Below the pieces are notes generated by a model. The model saw only the letters and a program-made list of their open reading frames with translations, was not told the origin of the DNA and did no database searches. The translations under genes and the position numbers were made by a program. DNA of 64,000 nt, from NCBI RefSeq assembly GCF_003065365.1, contig NZ_CP023276.1, positions 868,001-932,000 on the forward strand. Reading direction: 5' to 3'. Positions 8,475 to 17,812 of the stretch are shown in pieces. Every line of letters starts with the position of its first letter. Position 1 is the stretch's first letter. This DNA comes from Polynucleobacter difficilis. GTDB lineage: Bacteria; Pseudomonadota; Gammaproteobacteria; Burkholderiales; Burkholderiaceae.

Positions 8475-9281
8475 CTATTTACCTTCCCACCTAGGGGGTA
8501 TTCCGCTTAAAAAGGCATTTACACCAGCTTTAAAGTCAGCGCTGCCATAGCACTCCTGTACCAAGTCATCGCAATTGGGCAACTGGCTTCGCAAGATACG
8601 GTGAATGGTTGCTTTTGAGGCCTTCTGGGTGACCGGCGCAAGTGAGCTGAGTCTGCTTGCTAAAGCGCTTGCGGCGCCATCGATCTCTTCAGCAGAGTAG
8701 GTTTTCAGAATAAAGCCGTTTGCAAGCAATTCACTCGCCGGCACAAGCTCAGCCAAAAGCAACATGCGCTTTACGATACCGACCCCGAGGTGATGGATCA
8801 GCCAAGCGACATTGCCAGCGGATAGGCAATTTCCGAGGGTACGGGCAATGGGGACGCCAAAACGAGCGTCGTGTGTAGCAATCCGAAAATCACAGCAACT
8901 GGCAATCGCAAGGCCACCACCCACGGCCAAGCCCTCCACCACAGCAACGGTTGGGATCGGCAAATCCATTAAAGGCGCAAAGTAGCTATCAATCGACGCC
9001 TCATAGGCGATGCCGTCAGCGCCGCTGGTAAAGCTACTGAACTGCGCAATATCACTGCCGGACACAAAGGATTGCCCACCGGCGCCGCGCAGAATCACCG
9101 CCCGAATGCTTGGCGTCTGGGCAATTTCCAGGCAAATGCTACGCAGTCGCTCATACATCGCTACGGTCATGGCGTTGCGCGCGGCTACATGATCAATGGT
9201 AATGTGGGCAATACCTTGATCGACTGAGAAGAGGACTTGAGCTACTTTGGAGATGGGGGAGGGTGGCGTTGTTGAGCTCAT
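8475..9281 (-). CDS. Enoyl-CoA hydratase/isomerase family protein
   Basis: A 268-aa crotonase-fold protein. Oxyanion-hole segments are visible: RGAGGQSFVSGSDIAQF (first loop) and AVVEGLAVGGGLAIASCCDFRIA (second). The Glu pair used by classical hydratases is not conserved in an obvious way (RTLGNCLSAGN instead of the usual LTG-type stretch with Glu), so the reaction may be isomerase or lyase rather than hydration. It is divergent from a CaiB-type CoA-transferase gene, suggesting the two act on one acyl-CoA route. Confidence 0.85.
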   Translation of the reverse strand: MSSTTPPSPISKVAQVLFSVDQGIAHITIDHVAARNAMTVAMYERLRSICLEIAQTPSIRAVILRGAGGQSFVSGSDIAQFSSFTSGADGIAYEASIDSYFAPLMDLPIPTVAVVEGLAVGGGLAIASCCDFRIATHDARFGVPIARTLGNCLSAGNVAWLIHHLGVGIVKRMLLLAELVPASELLANGFILKTYSAEEIDGAASALASRLSSLAPVTQKASKATIHRILRSQLPNCDDLVQECYGSADFKAGVNAFLSGIPPRWEGK

Positions 9282-9303
9282 AAATGATTTATATTAGACG
9301 ATT

Positions 9304-9332
9304 GGTTCATTCTAAATATAAAAGAACCGGTT
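9304..9332. promoter_or_regulatory. Putative operator in the hydratase/CoA-transferase divergent promoter
   Basis: Between the divergent starts lies GGTTC (9304-9308) facing GAACC (9324-9328) across an AT-rich spacer, with the palindrome AACCGGTT at 9325-9332. Regulator identity is unknown. Confidence 0.3.
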
Positions 9333-9347
9333 TAAGTAAGTGAGACC

Positions 9348-10592
9348 ATGACAAATTCCACGCAACAGGTAAATAAGCCACTGCAGGCTGCCAATCGACC
9401 ACTGCCGCTTGCCGGAGTGCGCGTCTTGGATGTCAGTCAAGTGATGGCAGGACCATACTGCTGCATGCTCCTAGCTGACCTCGGCGCCGATGTGATCAAG
9501 ATTGAGCCGCCTGGCACGGGCGATCAGACCCGGGGCGCTATGGGTTTCAAAATGAAGGGCTCCGATAGCATGGGCTTTTTAAACATGAACCGCAATAAGC
9601 GCAGTGTCGCCCTCAATCTAAAAAGCAAAGCGGGCAAGCAGGTCTTTTTTGAGCTGGTGAAGACCGCTGATATCTTGGTTGAGAACTACCGTCCCGGTGT
9701 TATGAAAAAGCTTGGAATTGACTATGCCGTTTTAAAAGACATTAACCCTGGCTTGGTTTATGCCAGCATTTCTGGATTTGGTCAAACGGGCCCGTGGGCA
9801 GAGCGCCCTGGTTTTGATTTGATGGCCCAGGCCATGTCGGGAGTCATGAGCGTTACTGGCTATCCCGATGGCCCACCCGTAAAGGCAGGGGTTCCAGTTG
9901 CCGATATTGGCTGCGCACTCTTTGCGGTCTATGCCATTTTGGCAGCGCACATTGGTAAGAAAAATACTGGAGAAGGGCAGTTTATTGACGCCTCTTTATT
10001 TGACGCAGCATTGGCATTTTCAATTTGGGATACCTCGCAGTATTGGGGAACCGGAGTGGAGCCCTATAAGCTAGGGACCGCCAATCACATGAGTGCCCCT
10101 TACCAAGCTATGAAAGCATCCGATGGCTACTTTGTAATGGGTGCCACAAATCAAAAGTTGTGGGCTTTGCTCTGCGAGAAAATAAACCGACCTGATCTTA
10201 TGACTGACGCTCGTTTCATCACGAACCCATTGCGACTTGCCAATCGTGAAGTGCTAGTCGCCGAACTTGAAAAGACCTTTGTGACTAAATCCGGAGCAGA
10301 GTGGGTCGATCTATTGCTGGCTGAAGGCATTCCGGCGGGTCCAATCAACACCTATCCCGAAGCATTTGAGAGTGAACATGGCAAGCACCGTCAAATGCGC
10401 ATGGAAATTGATCATCCGATTGAAGGCAAGGTCCCGAATATTGGGTTTGCCGTGAAGTTGTCGGGCACGCCTCAACAGGTTCGTATGCACCCGCCTTTGT
10501 TGGGCGAACATACGAATTCAGTCTTGGCCGAAATTGGCATTACGGGCGAGGCGCTCAAAGCCTTTGAGGCTGATGGCGCTTTTTTGCCGTAA
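9348..10592 (+). CDS. CaiB/BaiF family CoA-transferase
   Basis: A 414-aa class III CoA-transferase with the family opening LAGVRVLDVSQVMAGPYC, then LGADVIKIEPPGTGDQTR, NRNKRSVALNLKS, VENYRPGVMKKLG and FGQTGPWAERPGFDLM. These enzymes move CoA between an acyl-CoA and a free carboxylic acid in the cytoplasm; the substrate here is unknown. It is likely co-transcribed with the downstream VOC and methyltransferase-like genes (25 nt and 2 nt spacing). The full length matches the family. Confidence 0.93.
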   Translation: MTNSTQQVNKPLQAANRPLPLAGVRVLDVSQVMAGPYCCMLLADLGADVIKIEPPGTGDQTRGAMGFKMKGSDSMGFLNMNRNKRSVALNLKSKAGKQVFFELVKTADILVENYRPGVMKKLGIDYAVLKDINPGLVYASISGFGQTGPWAERPGFDLMAQAMSGVMSVTGYPDGPPVKAGVPVADIGCALFAVYAILAAHIGKKNTGEGQFIDASLFDAALAFSIWDTSQYWGTGVEPYKLGTANHMSAPYQAMKASDGYFVMGATNQKLWALLCEKINRPDLMTDARFITNPLRLANREVLVAELEKTFVTKSGAEWVDLLLAEGIPAGPINTYPEAFESEHGKHRQMRMEIDHPIEGKVPNIGFAVKLSGTPQQVRMHPPLLGEHTNSVLAEIGITGEALKAFEADGAFLP

Positions 10593-10617
10593 TTGAATAA
10601 CAGCACTGGAGCCTCTC

Positions 10618-11016
10618 ATGAATACCTTAATTGACCGCATTGACCACATTGTTCTCACCGTTACGGACATTGAAATCACCACTCAGTTTTATGAAAAAGC
10701 CTTTGGCTTTGAGCGTGAGTTTTTTAGGGGTCCGGAAGGCCAGCCACGCCATGCTTTGCTTTTTGGCCAATTGAAAATTAATTTGCAAGATCGCAATACA
10801 GAGACGCCTACTAAAGCACGCATTCCGACGATTGGTTCTGGCGATTTTTGCTTGATTGCCTCAGTGCCATTAGATGACTTTATCAAGCACCTTGAGGCAC
10901 AACAAATCCCAATTGATGTTGGTCCGGTTTCACGTCGCGGCGCTTTAGGTCCGATACGTTCGGTTTACTTGCGTGATCCTGACGGTAATTTGGTAGAAGT
11001 GGCTGAGTACGTTTAG
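10618..11016 (+). CDS. VOC (glyoxalase/dioxygenase superfamily) protein
   Basis: A 132-aa single-module VOC protein beginning with IDHIVLTVTDIEITTQFYEK and ending with RSVYLRDPDGNLVEVAEYV. The first His (DHIVLTV) and the terminal Glu (NLVEVAEY) are the usual metal ligands, so metal-dependent activity is possible. The substrate is unknown. It lies 25 nt after the CoA-transferase gene and 2 nt before the next gene. Confidence 0.85.
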   Translation: MNTLIDRIDHIVLTVTDIEITTQFYEKAFGFEREFFRGPEGQPRHALLFGQLKINLQDRNTETPTKARIPTIGSGDFCLIASVPLDDFIKHLEAQQIPIDVGPVSRRGALGPIRSVYLRDPDGNLVEVAEYV

Positions 11017-11018
11017 CG

Positions 11019-11504
11019 ATGGCGCCTCAAGTACAAGCACCCAGAGGTAGTGGAATTAGTTTTGTTCTAGTACAGGCAGTTTTGCTGGGGATTCTTTTTT
11101 TTGGGCCGGCTCATTTAAATCCAGATGCCAACATAGATGCCCCTAAGGGTTTGCTGTTGTGGTGCGGTTACGGTATTTTTATTCTCGGTACCGTCATTGC
11201 GCTGATAGCAGCAATTAATCTAGGAAAAAATTTAACGCCTTTACCAAGACCAAAAGAAAATACTGAGCTAATTCAGCGCGGCTTATATCGTTTTGTACGA
11301 CACCCGATTTATTTTGGAGTGATTGTGTTGTCCTTGGGTTGGGGGCTAATTCAGCAATCGGCCTTGGTTTGGCTGTATGTATTGATCATTGCCATCTTCT
11401 TTGATATCAAATCACGTAAAGAGGAGCAGTGGCTAGTAGAGCGGTTTTCTACTTATGCCGACTACCAAGGGCGAGTACGTAAGCTCATCCCTTGGGTTTA
11501 TTAA
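11019..11504 (+). CDS. Isoprenylcysteine carboxyl methyltransferase-like membrane protein
   Basis: A 161-aa integral membrane protein with about four hydrophobic helices. The C-terminal half has the ICMT/PEMT signature RGLYRFVRHPIYFGVIVLSL and later RKEEQWLVERFSTYADYQ, the regions that bind S-adenosylmethionine in this superfamily. Bacterial members methylate lipids or small molecules; the acceptor here is unknown. It starts 2 nt after the VOC gene, so the two are translationally coupled. Confidence 0.8.
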   Translation: MAPQVQAPRGSGISFVLVQAVLLGILFFGPAHLNPDANIDAPKGLLLWCGYGIFILGTVIALIAAINLGKNLTPLPRPKENTELIQRGLYRFVRHPIYFGVIVLSLGWGLIQQSALVWLYVLIIAIFFDIKSRKEEQWLVERFSTYADYQGRVRKLIPWVY

Positions 11505-11524
11505 AGGCACTCTCGGCGAAGCGC

Positions 11525-13123
11525 TTAGAACGCAGCAACAGCCCCATCACTTCGTGGATCCCAGCCGCCGCGCAGCACTCCTGAGGGCTCCCGAATGATG
11601 CAACCGGCATGGCCGACAGTCTCATCAAAATCACCGAGTATTTCAATATCGTGCCCCATGGCAGCAAGCTGTGACACTACTTTGCTATCAAAGCGGGATT
11701 CCAATTTGAGGCTGTCACTGGTTTGGCCCCACGTTCTGCCGAGTAACCAGCGTGGTCTGCTGATGGCATCCTGTGGATTCAGGCCGTAGGTTGCGGTACG
11801 CGTAAACACAGCGCACTGCGTCTGTGGCTGACCGTCTCCGCCCATCGTGCCGTAGACCATGGATCGGCCATCTTTAAATAATGCCAGGGCAGGGTTTAGT
11901 GTGTGAAACGGTTTGCGATGCGGCTCAAGCGTATTGAGGTTGTGTGGATCCAATGAAAAACTGCAACCCCTGTTTTGCCAATTCACGCCGGATTTTGGCA
12001 ATACAATTCCAGCGCCAAACTCGTGATAAATACTTTGAATGAAGGAGACGCATCGGCCTTCGCCATCCACTACGCCCATCCAAATGGTATCGGCTGGGCC
12101 ACGACCAGCACCCCAAGGCAGGGCTTTCTGTCCATCTACCTTCGACGCTAAATTCTTTAAAAAATCAGGGCTTAAAAAGTGCTGCGCATGGTGCGCCATG
12201 TATGCAGGGTCTGTCACATGTTGGTCACGCACCTTGAATGCTTGCTTGGTTGCCTCAACGCAGTGGTGGACGTATTCAGCGCTGTCGACATCAAATCGTT
12301 TTAAATTGAGCTGATCCAAAATGCCCAAGATCATGAGGGAAACAACGCCTTGGGTTGGCGGCGTCATGTTGTAGACATTGCCTAAGCTGTGTTTGAGTTC
12401 AAGTGGGTCAATTAATTTTGCCTGATGGCGATGCAAGTCGGCCAAACGCAGTGGACTGCCAATGGCCGTTAATTCTTTCGCAAGTAACTCAGCGAGTTCG
12501 CCTCGGTAATAGTCGTCGGTTCCTCTTTTTGCAATCTGCCGGAGGGTGGCAGCAAGCCTGCCTTGCTTAAAAATGCTACCTACTTCTGGACTTTTGCCAT
12601 TGACTAAAAAAGTTTCAGCAAAGCCTGGAATGGGCGATAACTCGGAACGTTTTTTTTCAGTCAAACTCGATTGGCTGAAGGTGACAGGCACACCAGCTTC
12701 GGCATAATGAATTGCATCCTCTAGCAGGCGAGATAAGGGTAGTTTGCCACCCAGGCCTTTTTTAGATAAGGCATGTGCAGCGCCCCAGCCTGAAATGGTT
12801 CCAGCAACCGTATTGGCTGCTACTGGGCCACGAAAGGGAATGGCTTTAGTGATGCCTTGGTCTGCATACCATTTCTTTGTCGCCAATCCTGCAGATGCAC
12901 CACACGCATCAATACCACCCATCGCTTTGCCTGGAGCATGCACAACCCAAAACGAGTCGCCGCCTATGGAGTTCATGTGTGGATAGACTACGGCAATCGT
13001 TGCCGCTGCTGAAATCATGGCCTCTAAGGCATTACCACCTTCGCGCAACACAGCAAGTGCTGATTCAGACGCGAGCGAGTGTGGCGCTACCGCCATTCCT
13101 TGGATACCCCATTTTGCTTGCAT
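11525..13123 (-). CDS. Gamma-glutamyltransferase family (Ntn hydrolase) protein
   Basis: A 532-aa protein with the family blocks ASESALAVLREGGNALEAMI near the N-terminus, PHMNSIGGDSFWVV and, at the start of the small subunit, ADTIWMGVVD. Thr346 in that segment would be the autoprocessing nucleophile. No signal peptide is seen, so it resembles the cytoplasmic YwrD-like members rather than periplasmic Ggt. The expected role is hydrolysis or transfer of a gamma-glutamyl or similar amide; the substrate is uncertain. It is divergent from the TRAP transporter operon across 290 bp. Confidence 0.88.
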   Translation of the reverse strand: MQAKWGIQGMAVAPHSLASESALAVLREGGNALEAMISAAATIAVVYPHMNSIGGDSFWVVHAPGKAMGGIDACGASAGLATKKWYADQGITKAIPFRGPVAANTVAGTISGWGAAHALSKKGLGGKLPLSRLLEDAIHYAEAGVPVTFSQSSLTEKKRSELSPIPGFAETFLVNGKSPEVGSIFKQGRLAATLRQIAKRGTDDYYRGELAELLAKELTAIGSPLRLADLHRHQAKLIDPLELKHSLGNVYNMTPPTQGVVSLMILGILDQLNLKRFDVDSAEYVHHCVEATKQAFKVRDQHVTDPAYMAHHAQHFLSPDFLKNLASKVDGQKALPWGAGRGPADTIWMGVVDGEGRCVSFIQSIYHEFGAGIVLPKSGVNWQNRGCSFSLDPHNLNTLEPHRKPFHTLNPALALFKDGRSMVYGTMGGDGQPQTQCAVFTRTATYGLNPQDAISRPRWLLGRTWGQTSDSLKLESRFDSKVVSQLAAMGHDIEILGDFDETVGHAGCIIREPSGVLRGGWDPRSDGAVAAF

Positions 13124-13326
13124 TGTTTTGTGTTTCCTTAATTGCGGTTAACCACTAAATGAAAACCAGTAGTTTAGATTCTTTTAATCACCAAATTGAA
13201 GCATGAGACAGAATCATCCCAAAAAAAGTGCAGGTCATGCACTGAATTAGGGAATGTCCTGAGTACACGCTGAGAGCTATGCACTACATTGATTCTGTGG
13301 CAAAAATGAAAACTTGTTGGCTTGTA

Positions 13327-13370
13327 ATGCGCATAAGTCATACACAAAAACTTGATGCGCATCAAGTTTT
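13327..13370. promoter_or_regulatory. 24-bp perfect palindrome plus half-site upstream of dctP
   Basis: 13347-13370 is a perfect palindrome whose half is AAAACTTGATGC. Its centre ATGCGCAT (13355-13362) also occurs 28 bp upstream at 13327-13334. The element ends 43 bp before the dctP start, where an operator for a transcription factor would be expected. It could instead form a leader hairpin. Confidence 0.6.
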
Positions 13371-13413
13371 AACCTTTACTGTGTAGTTAGTATTTTTTCA
13401 GGAGGACTCAATT

Positions 13414-14514
13414 ATGAAAACAAACCGTCGTAAGTTTCTCAGTACAGGAATTGGTGCAGGTGTTGTTGGGGCTACCTTAGGCGCTCCAGCCATTGTGCAA
13501 GCGCAATCATCACAAACATTTAACTGGAAAATGACCAGTGCCTATCCAAAAGGGTCGCCTTTCTACATGGACGGCCCTGGTAGCGCAACGGACCTTGCTA
13601 AGCGCATTGGCGAGATGTCCAATGGCCGCTTGAAGATTCAGGTATTCGGTGCTGGTGAGTTAATTCCAGCATTTGAGGGCTTTGATGCCGTACGTTCAGG
13701 TACCGTCGAAATGAATCACGCCAATAGTTATTTTTGGACCGGCAAAACAGCTGCCGCCCAATACTTCACGGCCGTACCTTTTGGTCTGAATTTCCAAGGC
13801 ATGAATGGCTGGTTATATGACGGCGGCGGTATTGATCTCTGGAACGAGACCTATGCCCCATTTGGCATGGTTGCAATGCCTTGCGGTAATACTGGCGTGC
13901 AAATGACCGGTTGGTTCAAAAAGAAAATCAATACCGTAGCGGATCTAAAGGGCTTAAAGATGCGCATCCCTGGTCTCGCTGGTAAGGTCTATGCTAATTT
14001 GGGCGTCGATGTGAAGGTACTCCCAGGCGGTGAGATTTTCCCGGCACTGGAGCGTGGCGTTATTGATGCAGCTGAGTTCGTGGGTCCATTCCAGGATCGT
14101 CGTCTTGGCTTGCAAAAAGCAGCGAAGTTCTACTACACCACAGGCTGGCATGAGCCTGCAACTACTTCTGAGCTCCTAATCAATAAAGCAGCTTGGGAGA
14201 AGTTGCCGAAGGACCTGCAGGCCGTAGTCCAAAATGCGTCTGCCGCATGTAATGTTATCGGCGAAGCATGGTGCCAGCGGAATAACGCAGAGGCGATGGA
14301 AGACCTAGTCAAGAAGCAGGGCGTAACTGCATTACCTCTGCCGGATTCGGTTGTGTCTGCGATGCGCGCTGAAACGAAGAAGATTTTGGATGCGGCTGCA
14401 GCGGCTGACCCAATGACAAAGAAAGTACACGACTCGTATTTTGCTTTTAAGCGGAACTATGATGTTTGGGCTTCTTACAGTGAGGCCACATACCACAACA
14501 AAGTACGCGGCTAA
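13414..14514 (+). CDS. dctP: TRAP transporter substrate-binding protein DctP
   Basis: A 366-aa periplasmic protein with a twin-arginine-type signal (NRRKFL followed by a hydrophobic stretch and APAIVQAQ), consistent with Tat export of a folded receptor. The body has TRAP-receptor features: VRSGTVEMNHANSYFW, a conserved Arg/Glu binding region around LKMRIPGLAGKV and EIFPALERGVIDAAEFVGP. This pattern is close to receptors for alpha-keto or 2-oxo acids; that is inference. A strong ribosome-binding site (AGGAGGA) lies upstream. It heads the dctP-dctQ-dctM operon. Confidence 0.93.
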   Translation: MKTNRRKFLSTGIGAGVVGATLGAPAIVQAQSSQTFNWKMTSAYPKGSPFYMDGPGSATDLAKRIGEMSNGRLKIQVFGAGELIPAFEGFDAVRSGTVEMNHANSYFWTGKTAAAQYFTAVPFGLNFQGMNGWLYDGGGIDLWNETYAPFGMVAMPCGNTGVQMTGWFKKKINTVADLKGLKMRIPGLAGKVYANLGVDVKVLPGGEIFPALERGVIDAAEFVGPFQDRRLGLQKAAKFYYTTGWHEPATTSELLINKAAWEKLPKDLQAVVQNASAACNVIGEAWCQRNNAEAMEDLVKKQGVTALPLPDSVVSAMRAETKKILDAAAAADPMTKKVHDSYFAFKRNYDVWASYSEATYHNKVRG

Positions 14515-14545
14515 TTTTTTTTAATTATTTGAGTTAGGAATTCGT

Positions 14546-15070
14546 GTGCAAAAGTCCTTAAATACAATCGCAGCGCGTATTGAAGGCTTACTTGATCACA
14601 TTGGCAGGGCCACGTCGTATGTGGCCCTTGCCATTGTGGGCTTGATAGTCATCAACGTAACATTGAGATACAGCATGAGCCTCGGGACCGTATGGGCGCA
14701 GGAGCTCGAATGGCATCTATTGGCGGCATTGATCTTGTTTGGCATGAGTTATGCATTACTCCGCGGCGACAATGTCCGGGTTGATCTGTTTTATGCCAAT
14801 TACAAACCCAAAACAAAGTTGTATGTTGATCTGTTATCGGCCGCATTAACGGTGGTGGTGGCAATCTTATTCATCTTTCTCTCGATTAAGTATGTCAACC
14901 AATCCTTTTCGATTGGGGAGATGTCACCAGACCCCGGGGGAATTCCATACCGCTGGATGGTGAAGGCGCTCATTCCCATTGGCTTCTCTCTTTTAGTGCT
15001 TCAAGGTGTGGGCGAGTTTTGTCGCGTGATTGTGAACTACCAAACAAAAGGCGAGGGCAATCATGTTTGA
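14546..15070 (+). CDS. dctQ: TRAP transporter small permease DctQ
   Basis: A 174-aa inner-membrane protein with four hydrophobic helices and the family signature RYSMSLGTVWAQELEWHLL followed by LLRGDNVRVDLFY. It starts at a GTG (14546) preceded by GGAA at 7-10 nt. DctQ pairs with DctM to form the sodium-dependent carrier that takes substrate from DctP. Its end overlaps the dctM start by 8 nt, which indicates translational coupling. Confidence 0.92.
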   Translation: MQKSLNTIAARIEGLLDHIGRATSYVALAIVGLIVINVTLRYSMSLGTVWAQELEWHLLAALILFGMSYALLRGDNVRVDLFYANYKPKTKLYVDLLSAALTVVVAILFIFLSIKYVNQSFSIGEMSPDPGGIPYRWMVKALIPIGFSLLVLQGVGEFCRVIVNYQTKGEGNHV

Positions 15071-16388
15071 GATGCAAACCATGGCTATTTTTATGCTCAT
15101 TGGCTTTTTTGTAATGCTAATGATCGGTGTACCAGTCGCCATTACCCTCGCAACCGTTGGTTTTGTGTTCGGATATTTGGGTTTTGGGCCAGTGCTATTC
15201 AACCTCTTGCCGGCACGAGTTTTTGGCGTGGTTGCGGGCTATCAGTGGCTTGCCATACCCTTGTTTATCTTTATGGGGATTACGCTTGAAAAATCAGGGC
15301 TAGCCGATGATTTATTGGATGTGATTGGGCACGTCGCTGGTGGCGTTAAAGGCGGCATGGCAGTTGGCATCATTCTATTTGGTGCCTTAATGGGTGCCAC
15401 CACGGGTATCGTTGGCGCAACCGTGATCACCTTGGGCTTATTGACCCTGCCAACCCTGATTCGGCGTGGCTATGACAAAAGTATTGCCTGTGGGGCCATT
15501 TGTGCATCTGGTACCTTGGGACAGATCATTCCACCCAGTTTGATCTTGATTTTGCTTTCCGACATCATGCAGCTTTCGGTTGGAACCCTGTTTGCGGCTG
15601 CAGTTGGCCCCGGAATGTTATTAGTCCTTGTTTACATCGTTTTCATTCTGATTCTGGGCTGGCTCAAGCCTGATCTAATGCCACCAATACCCAAAGAAGA
15701 GCGCAGCCGTGTCTCTGGAAAAGAGCTGTGGATCCGATTCTGGAAAGTGGTTGTACCGCCAATCATGCTGGTCGTTGCCGTGCTTGGTTCGATTGTTGCT
15801 GGAATCGCGGCGCCAACCGAAGCTGCTGCGATGGGTGCAATCGGTGGCGTAATCGTAACTATTTTCTCTGGACGCTTTTCATGGGCCAAGCTGAAATTGG
15901 TTGCGCTGGACACGACCAAAATCAGTGCCATCATGATGTTTATTTTAATCTGCGCACAAGTATTTGCACTCTCGTTCCGCGGGCTAAATGGTGAAGAATT
16001 AATTGCAGGCATGTTTGAGGTGATTCCAGGCGGCGTCAATAGCGATATTTGGTTTATGTTGCTGCTCATCTTTATTCTGGGTTTCTTCATTGAGTGGATT
16101 GAAATCAGCTATATCGCTGTCCCACTATTCTTGCCGGTGCTCATAGCGCAGGGTGCAGACCCCGTTTGGATTGCAATGATGATCACTGTGTGTTTACAGT
16201 CATCGTTCTTAACCCCACCGTTCGGCTGGGCTCTGTTCTATCTAAAAGGAGTGGCACCGCCGGAAGTGAAGATTAAGCATCTGTACAAAGGAGTAATTCC
16301 TTTTGTGTTGATGCAGGGCGTTGCTTTGTTCTTGGTGTTTTACTATCCACAGATTTCTTTGTGGCTTCCAAAGACGATAGGCTGGTGA
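15063..16388 (+). CDS. dctM: TRAP transporter large permease DctM
   Basis: A 441-aa inner-membrane protein with about 12 helices. Family motifs are present: VPVAITLATVGFVFGYLG, WLAIPLFIFMGITLEKSGLA, GATTGIVGATVITLGLLTLP and SGTLGQIIPPSLILILLSD. The length is typical. It is the transport-catalysing subunit of the system with DctP and DctQ. The gene is followed 29 nt later by a symmetrical terminator shared with the convergent gene. Confidence 0.95.
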   Translation: MFEMQTMAIFMLIGFFVMLMIGVPVAITLATVGFVFGYLGFGPVLFNLLPARVFGVVAGYQWLAIPLFIFMGITLEKSGLADDLLDVIGHVAGGVKGGMAVGIILFGALMGATTGIVGATVITLGLLTLPTLIRRGYDKSIACGAICASGTLGQIIPPSLILILLSDIMQLSVGTLFAAAVGPGMLLVLVYIVFILILGWLKPDLMPPIPKEERSRVSGKELWIRFWKVVVPPIMLVVAVLGSIVAGIAAPTEAAAMGAIGGVIVTIFSGRFSWAKLKLVALDTTKISAIMMFILICAQVFALSFRGLNGEELIAGMFEVIPGGVNSDIWFMLLLIFILGFFIEWIEISYIAVPLFLPVLIAQGADPVWIAMMITVCLQSSFLTPPFGWALFYLKGVAPPEVKIKHLYKGVIPFVLMQGVALFLVFYYPQISLWLPKTIGW

Positions 16389-16417
16389 TGTAATACTCTT
16401 TAGGCAATGCATCAAGA

Positions 16418-16446
16418 AAATCAGGATCGCAATGCGATCCTGATTT
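16418..16446. terminator. Bidirectional intrinsic terminator between dctM and the next gene
   Basis: A perfect 14-bp inverted repeat (AAATCAGGATCGCA and its complement around one central base) with A-run on one side and T-run (TTTCTTTT) on the other, placed between convergent genes. Confidence 0.9.
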
Positions 16447-16485
16447 CTTTTAAAGGCGGGCAACCGAACTTTTCTTAAACTTGTA

Positions 16486-17019
16486 TTACTTTGCTTTAGA
16501 GCCAAACAAAATAGTACGAACCGCCTTATTACCAAGAGATTGATTTAATCCAAGCACAATCAGGTAAGGCCAGACGATGAGCCAATACATTAGTGATAGG
16601 GCGGCAATATAAACTGGGTCACCATGTCCAAATGAAGATACGGACTCGAGAAATGATTTTCCATGCAAAAGTCCATCGATCCCAGATTCGGCAAAGCTAA
16701 GCGCAATCACCACGCCGAGATAGACTATGGAATGCCAAAAGAGTGATTTAATTAGGCCACGATTGGCTTCCACATTTAATGGAAAGATTGCTTTACCGAT
16801 CATCATGAATTTAGCGCACAAGCCCGCTTTAATGATGGCAAGACCAAAGGGGGTAATCGGAATAGCCTCTTCTCGTAATACCGCAAAGGTAAAGAATGCA
16901 ATCGCGCAGAACCAGGCAGCAAAATACAGAGCTAGAAGTGAGGCTTGAACAAATTCATCCTTGACCCGGTGGCGAAGACTTTCTTTTACTTCTTTAATAG
17001 GGGGATTTGGAGTGTTCAT
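16486..17019 (-). CDS. Hypothetical four-helix membrane protein
   Basis: A 177-aa protein with about four transmembrane helices (near residues 30-50, 60-80, 95-115 and 140-160) and a short charged N-terminus. I do not recognise a family. The frame opens with a TTG at 17025 but the ATG at 17019 (MNTPNPPIKEVKES) is the better start. It is divergent from the cupin gene and convergent with the TRAP operon. No enzymatic motif is seen. Confidence 0.7.
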   Translation of the reverse strand: MNTPNPPIKEVKESLRHRVKDEFVQASLLALYFAAWFCAIAFFTFAVLREEAIPITPFGLAIIKAGLCAKFMMIGKAIFPLNVEANRGLIKSLFWHSIVYLGVVIALSFAESGIDGLLHGKSFLESVSSFGHGDPVYIAALSLMYWLIVWPYLIVLGLNQSLGNKAVRTILFGSKAK

Positions 17020-17074
17020 CGCCAAATTGTAACGATCTTCTTACCTGGCGATTGCATTGATTTATTCTTGAGGG

Positions 17075-17731
17075 ATGAATATTCACAGTGATTTTGCCGA
17101 GCGCATTGTTTTACAGACGGATGCACTGGTATGGCAAGCTTCGCCTCAGGCCGGTGTTATGCGTAAGTACCTCGATCGCTTAGGCGATGAGGTGGCCCGC
17201 GCAAGCTCGATTGTCCGATATGAGCCGAATACATCATTTGCACAGCATGCCCATGACGGTGGCGAAGAGATCTTGGTGCTCGATGGCTGCTTTTCGGATG
17301 AGAAGGGTGATTATTCTGCTGGAATGTATTTGCGCAATCCACCTGGTAGCCAGCATGCCCCTTTTTCAAAGAATGGCTGTACCTTGTTTGTAAAGTTACG
17401 GCAATTTGAGCGGTCGGATCACCAAGAACTTCGTATCAATACCAAAGCTAGCGATTGGTACCCCGGGCTAGTGCCCGGGCTATCGGTGATGCCGCTACAT
17501 GAGCATCAGGGCATCAGTACGGCTTTAGTGCGCTGGGCTCCCAATACGGTATTTAATCCCCATGTGCATCCGGGCGGCGAGGAAATTTATGTTCTGGATG
17601 GCGTATTTCATGACGAGTTTGGGGTCTACCCCAAGGGGAGTTGGATACGCAGTCCACGATATAGCAAACATGCTCCATTTACTGGGTCGGAAGGTGCGCT
17701 TATTTACGTGAAGGTAGGGCATTTGGCGTAA
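17075..17731 (+). CDS. Double-cupin protein, ChrR-like
   Basis: A 218-aa protein built of two cupin repeats. The first has FAQHAHDGGEEILVLDG, the second FNPHVHPGGEEIYVLDG; each carries the HxH...E metal-ligand set of cupin motif 1, followed by motif-2 segments ending in SQHAPF and SKHAPF. This arrangement resembles the cupin domain of ChrR anti-sigma factors, but the N-terminal zinc-binding anti-sigma domain is absent and no ECF sigma gene is adjacent, so it is probably an enzyme or sensor of unknown substrate. Confidence 0.8.
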   Translation: MNIHSDFAERIVLQTDALVWQASPQAGVMRKYLDRLGDEVARASSIVRYEPNTSFAQHAHDGGEEILVLDGCFSDEKGDYSAGMYLRNPPGSQHAPFSKNGCTLFVKLRQFERSDHQELRINTKASDWYPGLVPGLSVMPLHEHQGISTALVRWAPNTVFNPHVHPGGEEIYVLDGVFHDEFGVYPKGSWIRSPRYSKHAPFTGSEGALIYVKVGHLA

Positions 17732-17812
17732 CGCTAGCGGCCCCAAAGGGCGTAGTTTTGCACCACAGCATGAATGGCTTGGTTATGTCCCTCAAAGTGT
17801 ATGATTTGAGCC

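Noticed and set aside
15632..16090. 152-aa minus-strand frame inside dctM
   Set aside because: Ile/Thr/Pro-rich antisense translation of a hydrophobic membrane protein gene; no start context.
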